Shown here: positions 49,063 through 57,385 of the stretch, piece after piece
How the letters are laid out: each line of letters opens with the position of its first letter
Numbering within the stretch: the stretch's first letter is position 1
Origin: CAWATZ01 sp963784995
GTDB lineage: Bacteria; Planctomycetota; Planctomycetia; Gemmatales; Gemmataceae
DNA length: 64,000 bases
Assembly (NCBI GenBank): GCA_963784995.1
Contig: CAWATZ010000023.1
Location: forward strand, 1-64,000
Direction: 5' to 3'
Made by a program: the position numbers and the translations under genes
Notes under the pieces: model-generated
The model's database searches: none
The model's input: the letters and a program-made list of their open reading frames with translations, nothing else
Told to the model about the DNA's origin: nothing

Positions 49063-50055
49063 ATGGCAACGATCACGAAGAGCGTTGGGGTCGCGGCGGT
49101 CCCGAAGACCATGCGTGCGGTGGCCCTCGATCAATTCGGCGGGCCCGAGGTCTTGACGGTCCACGTGCTGCCGGCGCCCGAGCTTGACAAGCACGAGGTG
49201 CTGATCGAGGTAGACACGGCGGGGGTCGGCTCCTGGGACGCGGACATGCGCGATGGTTGGTCCCCGAGCGGCGAGACCCGCTTTCCGCTCGTGCTGGGCA
49301 CCGATGGGTCCGGCATCGTCGCCGCGGTGGGATCGCGCGTCCGCCGGCTCAAGGTCGGCGATCTGGTCTACGCCTACAGCTTCGCCAACCCCAAGGGGGG
49401 CTTCTATGCCGAATACGTGGCGGCGCAGTCCGACAAGGTGGCGCCCATCCCTGGCCCGCTCACCCTCGAACAGGCCGGCGCCATCCCGACCACGGGACTC
49501 ACGGCCCTGCAAGGAATCGATGACACCTTGCATCTGAAAAAGGGTGAGAGCATCCTCATTCACGCCGCGTCCGGTGGCGTGGGGACTCTGGCCGTTCAGT
49601 TCGCCCGGTTGCGCGGCGCCCGGGTGTTCGGGACCGCATCGGGTCCGGACGGCGCGGCCCTGGTGCGAGACCTGGGCGCCGACGAGGCCCTGGACGGCAA
49701 GCACGGGGACATCATGGCGGCGGGCCGCAACTTCGCCCCCAACGGCTTCGATGCCGTGTTCGGGCTTGTTGGCGGCGAGGGACTGGAGCACTGCATCGAT
49801 CTGCTCCGCAGCGGCGGACGGGTTACGTATCCCAACGGAGTTGAACCCGAGCCGAGCAAACGTTCCGGGATCGACATCACCTCCTACGACGCGGTCGCCG
49901 GCGTGCAGGAGTTCAAGCGTCTGGGCCGGGCGGTCAAAAAGGCGAACCTCAAGGTCCCGATCGCGGCGGCCTATCCGCTCACCGAGGCCGCCAGGGCACA
50001 TGAACACCTCGCCGCGGGACACGTCCTGGGCAAGATTGTGCTGCGCATCCGATAG
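49063..50055 (+). CDS. Zinc-less alcohol dehydrogenase / quinone oxidoreductase family
   Basis: 330 residues from ATG 49063, with AGAGGAGC upstream. MDR fold with GroES-like N-terminus (VLIEVDTAGVGSWDADMRDG) and NADPH-binding HAASGGVGTLAVQFARLRGA. The catalytic zinc Cys/His ligands are missing, as in quinone oxidoreductases (QOR). It probably reduces quinones or reactive enals under stress. Confidence 0.87.
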   Translation: MATITKSVGVAAVPKTMRAVALDQFGGPEVLTVHVLPAPELDKHEVLIEVDTAGVGSWDADMRDGWSPSGETRFPLVLGTDGSGIVAAVGSRVRRLKVGDLVYAYSFANPKGGFYAEYVAAQSDKVAPIPGPLTLEQAGAIPTTGLTALQGIDDTLHLKKGESILIHAASGGVGTLAVQFARLRGARVFGTASGPDGAALVRDLGADEALDGKHGDIMAAGRNFAPNGFDAVFGLVGGEGLEHCIDLLRSGGRVTYPNGVEPEPSKRSGIDITSYDAVAGVQEFKRLGRAVKKANLKVPIAAAYPLTEAARAHEHLAAGHVLGKIVLRIR

Positions 50056-50119
50056 CGCCACGAAGCTACGCATGGATCCATGACCCGTTCGCCAACATCC
50101 TTGTCTAATGGAAGGCCGT

Positions 50120-50572
50120 ATGTCCACAACCACAAAAGTGACCGTCGGGGGCGTCTTCTCCTCCGAAAAGGCGGCCCATCGCGCCGTCGAAGAGCTACGG
50201 CAAGGTGGCTTCAGCGACAGTGAGATCATTGTTGTCCCTGGTGTGGACGATGAGTCGAATTGTCGGAGCGATCAGGGCATCACCGTGGAAACCGGGGCCA
50301 GGGTCGGGATGATGACGGGCGCGGCCCTGGGCGGCCTGGCAGGAGGTTTCCCCGGCCTGGTCCTGGGTGCGGCGGCCGGCACTCTGCTGGGAGGATTTAT
50401 CGACCTGGGCATCCCAGAGGATGCCGCCTGCTTCTATCGTGACGAACACGATGCGGGGCGTACGGTTGTCCTGATCCGCTCGACCCGATCCGACGAAGCC
50501 GCTAATCTGCTCCGATTCCACGGGGCCAAGGACGTACGCATCATGGAGGACACCCCGAAGCAACAAAGCTGA
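50120..50572 (+). CDS. General-stress-17M-like protein with glycine-rich hydrophobic core
   Basis: 150 residues from ATG 50120 (ATG 50108 possible). The N-terminus (TVGGVFSSEKAAHRAVEELR, GFSDSEIIVV) is the YflT/general stress 17M domain. The middle GAALGGLAGGFPGLVLGAAA plus GTLLGGFIDLGI is a glycine zipper that could insert in a membrane. Probably co-transcribed with the oxidoreductase 64 bp upstream. Confidence 0.72.
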   Translation: MSTTTKVTVGGVFSSEKAAHRAVEELRQGGFSDSEIIVVPGVDDESNCRSDQGITVETGARVGMMTGAALGGLAGGFPGLVLGAAAGTLLGGFIDLGIPEDAACFYRDEHDAGRTVVLIRSTRSDEAANLLRFHGAKDVRIMEDTPKQQS

Positions 50573-50848
50573 CGGGACGTGGCGGGTTGCATAGGGAGCC
50601 CACTCATACTGCATTTGTGCAGCATTGCATCTTCCGCAGGGCGCGTCTTGTTGTCGCCTCTGTTCGTTGACACGAGCCAAACCCTTTTCCAACCCCTTGC
50701 CGCCGTCATGCAAGCGCAAGCTGTACCAGTACAGGGTGTGGGGGCCGGCCGCCTACCACGACACACTCGGCGTCGTCCTCCAACTCGGTGGCGTGAGGCC
50801 GTCACCGAGTTGGAGGCAGCCCGCCCTGTGCAACCATCTGGCCTGGAT
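50573..50848. other. Gene-free spacer with 14-bp inverted repeat
   Basis: Inverted repeat CCTCCAACTCGGTG (50777-50790) and 50803-50816 may terminate the convergent nitrilase gene. No coding signal or promoter motif is seen in the rest. Confidence 0.5.
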
Positions 50849-51916
50849 CTACGTCCCCGACCCGACTGGTGTCCGCGACCCGTCGCGAGTCTTCGTTGGC
50901 TCGCCGCTGAGGTGCCGAGCGTCGCACGAGCCGGCGAACGTCCCCTCGCCGAACGCAGCGATCTCCTCGTAGCGGATGGGGACGTTGTCGCTCACGCCGA
51001 TCTTCCGCACGATCGGATTGGAGGCCCGGTTGAAGTTCATGGTCAGAGCAGGGTTGGAGTAGTGGCCAGCCGGGTCGATGTAGTATTTGAAGTCGATGAT
51101 GCGCTCGAGGTCGATCTCGGCGTAGGCGATCGCTTCCTTCCCCTCCGGGAGCATCTCACAGAGCGGCTCGCCGTCCGGACCGTAGATGCACGTGTGGCCG
51201 TTCTTGAAGGTGGAGAAGTAGTCCCGTTGCTCGGGAGTCTGGCAGATCATGTCGCTCATCTCCCGGCTGTAGATCGAGGAGACCATCAACACGAACGTTT
51301 GGGTGGCCATGGCGAAGTAGCGGCTGGGGATCTCGTCGTCGAAGTAGCCGGGCCAGGACGCCACGTGGACCTGCTCGTTCTGAGAGTTCAGGGCCATCAG
51401 ATCGAGTGGCACCAGGTGTTCCCAGCACAAGCCGCCGCCGAGGTTGCCGATCTCGGTCTCGAACACAGACATCAGGTCGCCGCTGCCGTCGCCCCAGCAC
51501 AATCGCTCGGCGACCGACGCTTTCATTTTTCGATGCTTCCCGAGCAGGTCGCCGTTCGAGTTGAACCAGAGGTGGGCCAGGTAGAGCGAGCCGCCGTCCT
51601 TCTCGGTACAGGAAGCGCACACGTGGATCTTGTTGCGGCGGGCGGCTTCGCTGAGGCGCTGGACCGCGAGGCTGGGAACCTCCACGGCGTTCTTGTAGAG
51701 CCGGTGGTAGAATTTACGAGTGTATTCCGGGTGGCCGATAAACGCGAACCAAGGGTATCCCGGAATGAAAGCCTCCGGGAAGCCGATGAGCCGCGCGCCA
51801 TTGCCGGCAGCTTCACCAATCAGGTTGCATACCTTTTCGATCGTCGCCTCCAGATTGAGGTACACTGGCGCGGCCTGAGCGACGGCGGCCCTGAATTTTG
51901 GGTACGTGCTAGACAT
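50849..51916 (-). CDS. Nitrilase / cyanide-hydrating enzyme family
   Basis: 355 residues from ATG 51916. The nitrilase triad is Glu48 (GFPEAFIPGYP), Lys130 (GKHRKMKAS) and Cys164 (GGGLCWEHLVPL), with a length typical of aliphatic nitrilases and cyanide dihydratases that form helical filaments. It hydrolyses nitriles to acids plus ammonia. The C-terminal about 25 residues (EPTKTRDGSRTPVGSGT) look non-native. It is flanked by insertion-sequence remnants and unlike the proteostasis cargo, so it may be a separate acquisition. Confidence 0.88.
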   Translation of the reverse strand: MSSTYPKFRAAVAQAAPVYLNLEATIEKVCNLIGEAAGNGARLIGFPEAFIPGYPWFAFIGHPEYTRKFYHRLYKNAVEVPSLAVQRLSEAARRNKIHVCASCTEKDGGSLYLAHLWFNSNGDLLGKHRKMKASVAERLCWGDGSGDLMSVFETEIGNLGGGLCWEHLVPLDLMALNSQNEQVHVASWPGYFDDEIPSRYFAMATQTFVLMVSSIYSREMSDMICQTPEQRDYFSTFKNGHTCIYGPDGEPLCEMLPEGKEAIAYAEIDLERIIDFKYYIDPAGHYSNPALTMNFNRASNPIVRKIGVSDNVPIRYEEIAAFGEGTFAGSCDARHLSGEPTKTRDGSRTPVGSGT

Positions 51917-52039
51917 CGGTGCTCTCCTCTCGGTTAGGATGCGGTTAGAGTCCTGAGACTTTCTTAACACTTTTCGTGCCGGTTGCCGACCATCTTCATT
52001 CTTCATTGGGCCGTCGTATGTGCGCGAAGCGTAAATCGT

Positions 52040-52204
52040 GTTGAAGTCAGGGCTTAAGGCGGCAGTTAGCGGATCTCCGCCCCGGCCGAATTGATCAGGC
52101 GGACCACCTCGGCCGTCTTGTGGCACGACAGGTTGTCCGTCGGCCGTTTTGTGGCACGACAGGTTGTCCATCACGACGATGTCGCCCAGCCGCAGGGCCG
52201 GCAC
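52040..52204 (-). pseudogene. IS630-family transposase fragment with internal duplication
   Basis: Minus strand reads ALRLGDIVVMDNLSCHKTA and later a frame-broken LSPDFN, the DDE region of IS630 transposases. A 29-bp segment is repeated (52110-52138 and 52141-52169, one mismatch), breaking the frame. 51917-52039 holds no gene. Confidence 0.65.
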
Positions 52205-52730
52205 CAGGCAACAAGAGCAGATAGCCAGCAGCGACCAGTTGGATCACTTTCACACGCTCCGCGAAAGTCGCCGCTCCCTGCGGAAGACGCAAGCGCAAGC
52301 GGAGCGGGCCTGGACAGCGGCCGAGCAGGCTGACCAGAAAGTCGCCCATCAAGAGCGTCAGGGGCAAGCCCGCACCGGCTCTACGACCCAGGCCATGCTC
52401 AAATGGCAGAAGGCCGAGGAAGCCTACTCTCAGTGGGACAACACCGAACAGGCTTTCGAGCAGATTCGCCAGGCGTTGCGACCGTTCTCGCCCACCGGAG
52501 AGTTGAACAGTCGGGAGAAGGCCCGGCAAGCGGTGTTGCGTGGGCTGTTGTTGGTCTGGGGAGTGCTGATTGCCTTGGCCGGAAATGCTGGCCAGCAGGC
52601 GGTGGCAGCGGTGCGGCAAGCGTCGCGTTGTCCAGTCCTTCAGCGAAAGCTTGCTGCCGGGCTTGACAAGCATGACGCTCTCCCAAAGGATCAGGCGACG
52701 AGGCAAGTCATGTGCCGACGCCCGGCCTCA
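52205..52730 (+). pseudogene. Probable transposase interior fragment
   Basis: An open stretch with WQKAEEAYSQWDNTEQAFEQ and LRPFSPTGELNSREKARQAV looks like the coiled interior of a large planctomycete transposase. It has no start and is cut at both ends, meeting the SDR gene at 52728. The family is not certain. Confidence 0.4.
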
Positions 52731-53597
52731 GGTTGGCTGGCTCAGGAGCAGTTTCCGGGTGGCGAGGTAGACGACCTCCGCGCCCTTCAGGAACAGGGTC
52801 GGCATCAGCCGATAGGACCACCAGCGCAGTTTCCAGCGCCAGGGAATGACAATGATGGCCCGGTTCCCGGCAACGGCCACAAGGGCCTCCCGGGCGAACT
52901 GCTCCGGCGCCATCGGTCGCTGCCGTTCCCAGAGACGCCGGAACTCCTCGCGGGAGATGGGGGTGACGATCTTGCCGAACCGGCCTCCTTCGGCGATGGC
53001 TGTGTGGACCGCCCCCGGACAGAGGACACTGACGCGAATCCCGGCGACGGCGGCCTCCACGCGCAGCGCGGTGGACAGGCCGACCACGGCGTGCTTGGTG
53101 GTGCAGTAGCCGACCAGTCCTCCTGACGGGATCAACCCGGAAATGGAGGCCGTGTTGACAATGTGCCCGAAACCTTGCCGTACCAGGACCGAGTAACTGG
53201 CCTGGACCCCATGAATCACCCCACGCAGGTTGACGTCGAGGATCCGGTTCCAGTCCTCGATCCGGTAATCCTTCACCTCTCCGGCGATCACGATGCCGGC
53301 ATTGTTGAACATGAAGTCGAGCCGGCCCGAGAGGGCGACCGTTTCCTGGACCACGCGCTCAAAGGCGGGGAAGTCGGCGACGTCGAGCAGAACGGCCCGG
53401 GCCCTACCTCCTCTGCTCCGGATGCCGGCCGCGGCCTGCTCGGCCAGTTCGATTTGCAGATCGGCCAGGACGACCTCCGCCCCCCGCTGGGCCAGCACTT
53501 CGGCAAGGGCCCGGCCAATCCCCGAGGCGGCCCCGGTGATGATGGCCACGGCGTCTCTGTAGATCCGCAGTTGGTTGGTGTCCACGCGATTCGCCAT
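52728..53597 (-). CDS. Short-chain dehydrogenase/reductase
   Basis: 289 residues. NAD(P) motif TGAASGIGRALAEVLAQRG, NNAGIVIAGEV, and active site Ser (NTASISGLIPSGG) with YCTTK. A C-terminal amphipathic extension (WRWKLRWWSYRLMPTLFLKG) may touch the membrane. Substrate unknown. It lies 55 bp downstream of the 53653 gene on the same strand, so it is probably in the same sigma-54 unit. Confidence 0.88.
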   Translation of the reverse strand: MANRVDTNQLRIYRDAVAIITGAASGIGRALAEVLAQRGAEVVLADLQIELAEQAAAGIRSRGGRARAVLLDVADFPAFERVVQETVALSGRLDFMFNNAGIVIAGEVKDYRIEDWNRILDVNLRGVIHGVQASYSVLVRQGFGHIVNTASISGLIPSGGLVGYCTTKHAVVGLSTALRVEAAVAGIRVSVLCPGAVHTAIAEGGRFGKIVTPISREEFRRLWERQRPMAPEQFAREALVAVAGNRAIIVIPWRWKLRWWSYRLMPTLFLKGAEVVYLATRKLLLSQPT

Positions 53598-53652
53598 CCA
53601 TTCTTGTTCACGCTGTTGCCATTGACTGGTCCGTCCCAGTCGAATTGACTCC

Positions 53653-54054
53653 TCACCCCGACGTGTGCCATTCCGGTGGCTGCTTCATGTTCTCCCGGTA
53701 CAGAGCCTCGAACTCCGGGCTGACCTCCTGGGCCTCGCCCTTGAGTTGGTGCAGGAGCTTGCGCTCCTCGTCCTCGATCTTGCCCTTGTCGAAGAGCATT
53801 TGCCGCAGCCACTCCGTCTTCTTGGGCCCGATCCGTCCGGTTGCCAGGACGGAGTCCTTGATCGCCTGGTAGAAAAACCGGTCGAAGGCTGGAGTGCGGT
53901 GGGGCATCCGCTTGTGTAACTCGACGAGGAAGTCGGCTTTCTCGCGGTTGATCCTCCCATTGGCGTCCAGCACCTGGCGCAGCAATTCCACGCCGTGCTC
54001 GTTTACCCTCCCTTCGGCGAGGAGTCTCTCTTCGATCTCGCGCAAGTTTGGCAT
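53653..54054 (-). CDS. Conserved-looking helical protein of unknown function
   Basis: 133 residues from ATG 54054. It reads as two or three similar helical units (LLAEGRVNEHGVELLRQVLD, VLATGRIGPKKTEWLRQMLF), each with G-R-[IV]-x followed by a Trp/Glu-Leu-Leu-Arg-Gln helix, so it is an internal-repeat protein. No known family. A strong sigma-54 promoter precedes it, placing it in the stress regulon. Confidence 0.72.
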   Translation of the reverse strand: MPNLREIEERLLAEGRVNEHGVELLRQVLDANGRINREKADFLVELHKRMPHRTPAFDRFFYQAIKDSVLATGRIGPKKTEWLRQMLFDKGKIEDEERKLLHQLKGEAQEVSPEFEALYRENMKQPPEWHTSG

Positions 54055-54109
54055 GATTCGATCTCTTGCAAGGTACTCGGTCCTGACTAGCCCGGCTTTG
54101 AATCCCTTT

Positions 54110-54125
54110 TGCAACTGGGATGCCA
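54110..54125 (-). promoter_or_regulatory. Sigma-54 promoter of the 53653-SDR unit
   Basis: Minus strand TGGCATCCCAGTTGCA, perfect GG-N10-GC, 56 bp before the start. Confidence 0.8.
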
Positions 54126-54259
54126 GATTGCTTAGAGCGTTCGGAACCACTGGGAAAGGCCGCGATTTCCGGAGCGCCAGCTGGAAGGACTTCGGGGAAA
54201 AGCACCTGCTCCGCCAGGATGTCGGGCTGCGCCACGGCATCGCTGAATGACAGAGATAT

Positions 54260-54299
54260 GCCTTTGTGTCTTGGCAGAGGACCGATCAGACAGAATGTC
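54260..54299. promoter_or_regulatory. Paired operator between divergent sigma-54 promoters
   Basis: GACA-GAA-TGTC (54289-54299) and half-conserved GCCT-TTG-TGTC (54260-54270), 29 bp apart, between the promoters at 54110 and 54347. Confidence 0.6.
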
Positions 54300-54346
54300 A
54301 GCCTGTCACTTCAGGGAACGGGGCGGAACAACGTGAATCCTGGCAC

Positions 54347-54362
54347 TGGCATCCCGGTTGCA
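54347..54362 (+). promoter_or_regulatory. Sigma-54 promoter of the 54416 gene
   Basis: TGGCATCCCGGTTGCA, GG-N10-GC, 54 bp before the gene. It differs from the leftward promoter at 54110 in only one base. Confidence 0.8.
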
Positions 54363-54415
54363 CTGGCCAGCCTGGGGCCTCCATTCCGTTCCTCGTCAAA
54401 CCGTCGGAGGCGACA

Positions 54416-54634
54416 ATGCGCTGGGTATCCTTCGCGGCCACAACCGTCCTCGTTCTGTTCGCGATCTGTCTGCTGCTCCTGGCCTACCGGGTGGTGGACA
54501 AGCCCCGTGGCCAGGATGCGGCGTATGATGCCGCGATCGATTACTGGTCGGATACGTTCAAGGCCCTTGGATGGATTGGGATTGTTGTTCTCACTCTTGA
54601 GGTACTCACCCTCTGGGTGAACCAACCTCTGTGA
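54416..54634 (+). CDS. Small membrane protein (72 aa)
   Basis: ATG 54416 follows GGAGG. Two hydrophobic spans (VSFAATTVLVLFAICLLLLA and FKALGWIGIVVLTLEVLTLW) are joined by a charged loop. No family is recognised. Strong promoter and operator support a real stress-induced gene. Confidence 0.68.
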   Translation: MRWVSFAATTVLVLFAICLLLLAYRVVDKPRGQDAAYDAAIDYWSDTFKALGWIGIVVLTLEVLTLWVNQPL

Positions 54635-54667
54635 GCTGCTCAGGCGTCGGCCGTACCCAGCGGTGTC

Positions 54668-54683
54668 TGGTATGACCTTTGCG
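54668..54683 (+). promoter_or_regulatory. Sigma-54 promoter of the 54769 gene
   Basis: TGGTATGACCTTTGCG, GG-N10-GC, 86 bp before the gene; no nearby GACA-N3-TGTC pair of its own. Confidence 0.6.
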
Positions 54684-54768
54684 AACAGAATTCCTGGAAC
54701 TCGTCGCCGGTTCAGCCATTGGTCTGGCTGAACCAGGGCGGCCGGGGCAAAAATGGAGAAAAGGCGTC

Positions 54769-55146
54769 ATGGCACTGAAACTGAATCAGCAAGCTTTCGA
54801 TCATGCCAATGAACTCATCAAACAGAGACGGGTCGTGGTGGACGACAGGGGCGTGTGGAGCCTGCATCGACAGTCCGCACGGGAAGTGAATGCGTTCATC
54901 CGCCGGCAAGGACTCAAGGAATACGCGAAATGGTATCTCGGGGTCGATGACGAGAAAGGCGAGGATACCAAGGGAAGGTACAAGTTCCCCTACGGGGACT
55001 TCAAGAAGGTCCATCGCTGTGGAGTGCTGTCCGCGGAAAGCAGGGCGGGGCAGTACAAGCACGCGGACATCGAGTCTGCAGCAGCCCATTTGCACGGCAT
55101 GCTTGAGAGTCTGAAGCAACGCGTCAGCACAGCACACAGCGGCTGA
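54769..55146 (+). CDS. Unknown soluble protein (125 aa)
   Basis: Starts at ATG 54769 (MALKLNQQAFDHANELIKQR). Highly charged, with WSLHRQSAREVNAFIRRQGL, YAKWYLGVDDEKGEDTKG and KFPYGDFKKVHRCGVL. It reads as a complete small domain that could bind nucleic acid, but no family is named. Last regulon gene before the right-end mobility genes. Confidence 0.7.
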   Translation: MALKLNQQAFDHANELIKQRRVVVDDRGVWSLHRQSAREVNAFIRRQGLKEYAKWYLGVDDEKGEDTKGRYKFPYGDFKKVHRCGVLSAESRAGQYKHADIESAAAHLHGMLESLKQRVSTAHSG

Positions 55147-55189
55147 GACGGGAACGTCTCGATGAAACGCATCGCCTGGAGATCAAATC

Positions 55190-55440
55190 ATGGGGACCAA
55201 CCGCCAGAAACTCTCTTGCCCCGCGTCGAGGACACCAGTCCGGGCGGCCCGCGGGGCCGCAGGGCCTCCCCCGACCGTCACCTTCTGGGGGGGCAGCCGG
55301 CAAGGTGACCGGCTCGATGCACCTGGTCGAGTTCGGTCGCCGCAAGTTGCTGCTCGACTGCGGGCTGTTCCAGGGCCCCCGGGCGGAGGCCTACGAGCGC
55401 AATCAGCATTTCTCCTTCCGCCCCGAAGCGGCATCGCCGC
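55190..55440 (+). pseudogene. Beta-CASP/MBL RNA-hydrolase N-terminal fragment
   Basis: TVTFWG then, after a slip in a G7 run, KVTGSMHLVEFGRRKLLLDC and GLFQGPRAEAYERN match the start of metallo-beta-lactamase beta-CASP exonucleases. The HxHxDH motif region is gone, so this is a truncated gene, cut before the excisionase-like gene. 55441-55575 has no clear gene. Confidence 0.7.
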
Positions 55441-55575
55441 AACCCGGTGACATTCCGTCCGTTCCTCGTACCCCGACTCAACTTCTGGATGTTCCCTCAA
55501 TGGAAGGGGAAGCGTGCCCGTCTCCTCGACGCCTGGTTCGAGCGCGTCGCGGCGACGGACGATCACGAATTGAAA

Positions 55576-55773
55576 ATGGACCAGAGCAACCCGGCTTTTG
55601 TCAGTCCGTACCTGACGGCTGCCGAAGCGGCCGCCTACATTCGCAGTACAGTCCAGGCTATTTACAGCCTTGTGAAGCGGCGGAAGCTCTTCCCGATGCC
55701 GGGGCGGCCTGGGCGATTGCTTTTTACGCGCGAGGCGTTGGACCGATACCTGAGTGGGCGATACCGCCGCTGA
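55576..55773 (+). CDS. xis: Excisionase-type HTH protein, candidate recombination directionality factor
   Basis: 65 residues: YLTAAEAAAYIRSTVQAIYS followed by LFTREALDRYLSG is the HTH_17/Xis fold. It lies 4 bp from the 3' end of the integrase gene, in opposite orientation, and beside attR. It probably tips the integrase toward excision. The frame extends upstream to 55447, but the Xis fold begins at this ATG. Confidence 0.75.
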   Translation: MDQSNPAFVSPYLTAAEAAAYIRSTVQAIYSLVKRRKLFPMPGRPGRLLFTREALDRYLSGRYRR

Positions 55774-55777
55774 TCCC

Positions 55778-56971
55778 TCACCCTTCCTTCGCGTCTTGCT
55801 GATAGCGCGTCTGGAGAGTGCCGAGCACCTTGTCGGCAATCTTGGTCCGGTTGAACCTCGCGTAGTGGGCCTTGATCGTTTCGACTCCCCAATCGAATGC
55901 GATCGAGGCCCCCTGAAAATCCCCGTCGCTGGCTTCCAGATAGCGGCTCATCCCGGTCCCCCGCAGATGGTGGAGGGTAAACGGCACCCACGCCGGGTTC
56001 TTCTCCGCCTGCTGGTTGTTGAACAGCTTGCAGGCGTCTTGCAGCCAGCCGTTCAGCCGTCTCGGCTCGAAAGCCTTGATCGCATGGGCGTAGCGCTTCA
56101 TCCTGCCGCCCTGCCGCTGGTAGTAGGCGGCCAGCTGTTTGGGAAACTGCTCGAAGACGTAGACCGGCCCCGCCAGCCCCTTCAGCTCGTTGAACAGCCA
56201 CGCCGGCAGGATCGCTTCGCGGGCCTCCCGCCCTTTCACCGCGTCGGGAGGGAAGCAAATCCGGCCGTCGTGCAGCCAGCTTGTCTCAAGGGAAGCCAGG
56301 TCCATCGACCGGGAGCCGACCAGCAGCTTCACCAGAGCGTACAGGTAGGCGATCCGCACCTCGCTGTAGGTTGCCTTGAGCCAGCCGAAGAACGCCTTCT
56401 CCTCATCGTCGCTCAGCACCCGCTTGTCTTCCTTGTCCACCTTCGGCGGCTTGATCTCCTGCCACGGGTCCACCAGGTTGTACCGCAGTTCCTCGATAAA
56501 CCAGCGGCTCCAGAGAACGGAAAGCTTGTTCAGATAGCCGCACATGGTCGTGGGCGAGTAGCGTGGGCTGCCGTCGCTGCGCTTCTGCTCGGCCATCCAC
56601 AGCTTGAAATCCCGGGCGGTCTTGTCCGAAAAATCGCCGGGGCCTACCGAGCCGGGGCGGAACCGCCGCAGGACGGCGACGACGGTATCGAGGTAATCCT
56701 GGATGCTGCCGTCGCGCAGGCCGGAAGCGGCCATTGCCGCCCTGGCCTTGTCGATGGCGTCCTTCCAGCCGATGATGCGGCTTGGCTCGCCGCTGCCGTA
56801 CTCCTCTGTGATGATGGCCGCGGCGACATCTTGAACCTCCCTGATCTTGGTGACCTTTGTGGTCTTCTCCAGCCGCCTGCCGTCCCGCGAGCGGAAGCGG
56901 ATGAAGATGAAGGGGTCAGGATGACGTTGAACGATAGAATAGGTGACGCGGATGCCCGAAGGAAGGATCAC
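55778..56971 (-). CDS. int: Tyrosine recombinase (integrase) of the island
   Basis: 397 residues. SAM-like core-binding domain at about 65-170, catalytic domain after it. Catalytic residues: Arg221 (VGSRSMDLASLE), His334 and Arg337 (HHLRG), and the nucleophile Tyr370 (KAHYARFNRTK), with His369 before it. The gene starts 168 bp inside attR, the usual arrangement for tRNA-integrating elements. It would recombine the 60-bp tRNA-Leu repeats. Confidence 0.93.
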   Translation of the reverse strand: MILPSGIRVTYSIVQRHPDPFIFIRFRSRDGRRLEKTTKVTKIREVQDVAAAIITEEYGSGEPSRIIGWKDAIDKARAAMAASGLRDGSIQDYLDTVVAVLRRFRPGSVGPGDFSDKTARDFKLWMAEQKRSDGSPRYSPTTMCGYLNKLSVLWSRWFIEELRYNLVDPWQEIKPPKVDKEDKRVLSDDEEKAFFGWLKATYSEVRIAYLYALVKLLVGSRSMDLASLETSWLHDGRICFPPDAVKGREAREAILPAWLFNELKGLAGPVYVFEQFPKQLAAYYQRQGGRMKRYAHAIKAFEPRRLNGWLQDACKLFNNQQAEKNPAWVPFTLHHLRGTGMSRYLEASDGDFQGASIAFDWGVETIKAHYARFNRTKIADKVLGTLQTRYQQDAKEG

Positions 56972-57063
56972 GAGGTTTGGCGCCTGCGCGGCATGGCTGG
57001 CTCTCCTGTTTCCGGGCGACAGAAGCCATTTTACCAGCCGGTGAACAGGGGAACAAGGCGGAT

Positions 57064-57088
57064 TGGTGGGGAATTGGTGGGGATTTTT
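57064..57088 (+). repeat. 25-bp end repeat, candidate integrase arm site (right)
   Basis: Identical to 6023-6047 and lying 51 bp inside attR; the left copy lies 148 bp inside attL. Confidence 0.55.
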
Positions 57089-57139
57089 TCGCGAGTTTTC
57101 AAAACAGCCTGTGTTTTTCGAGTTTTATCGCAGCGCTGA

Positions 57140-57199
57140 CAAGATTCAGGTTCTTGTGTCCGTAAGGACGTGGAGGTTCAAGTCCTCTCTCCCGCACTC
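57140..57199 (+). repeat. attR: 60-bp partial copy of tRNA-Leu
   Basis: Identical with 5815-5874; holds the anticodon arm, variable arm, T arm and 3' acceptor of tRNA-Leu but no 5' half, so it is not a working tRNA. Confidence 0.93.
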
Positions 57200-57204
57200 C
57201 ACCT

Positions 57205-57238
57205 CAACCCCCGATCAACCCGGGGGTTGTTCGTTTTC
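57205..57238 (+). terminator. Stranded original tRNA-Leu terminator
   Basis: Stem CAACCCCCG/CGGGGGTTG with a 7-base loop, followed by TTCGTTTT. It lies right after attR at the same distance as the element's terminator lies after attL. Confidence 0.75.
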
Positions 57239-57385
57239 CCTTGGTAATTATCGACTTGTGTCAACCGCTCTTCAATGAGGGGACCCTGGGGCTGTCACTT
57301 CTTCCAGGGTAGCACGGAAAGGGAGTGAGCAAAATGCCTTTCTGATTTTTTCTTCATGGCAGTCGATCGCCGCGGCCCCGGCGCT

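Noticed and set aside
57140..57199. Second functional tRNA-Leu
   Set aside because: The acceptor 5' strand and D arm are missing; only the 3' part is present.
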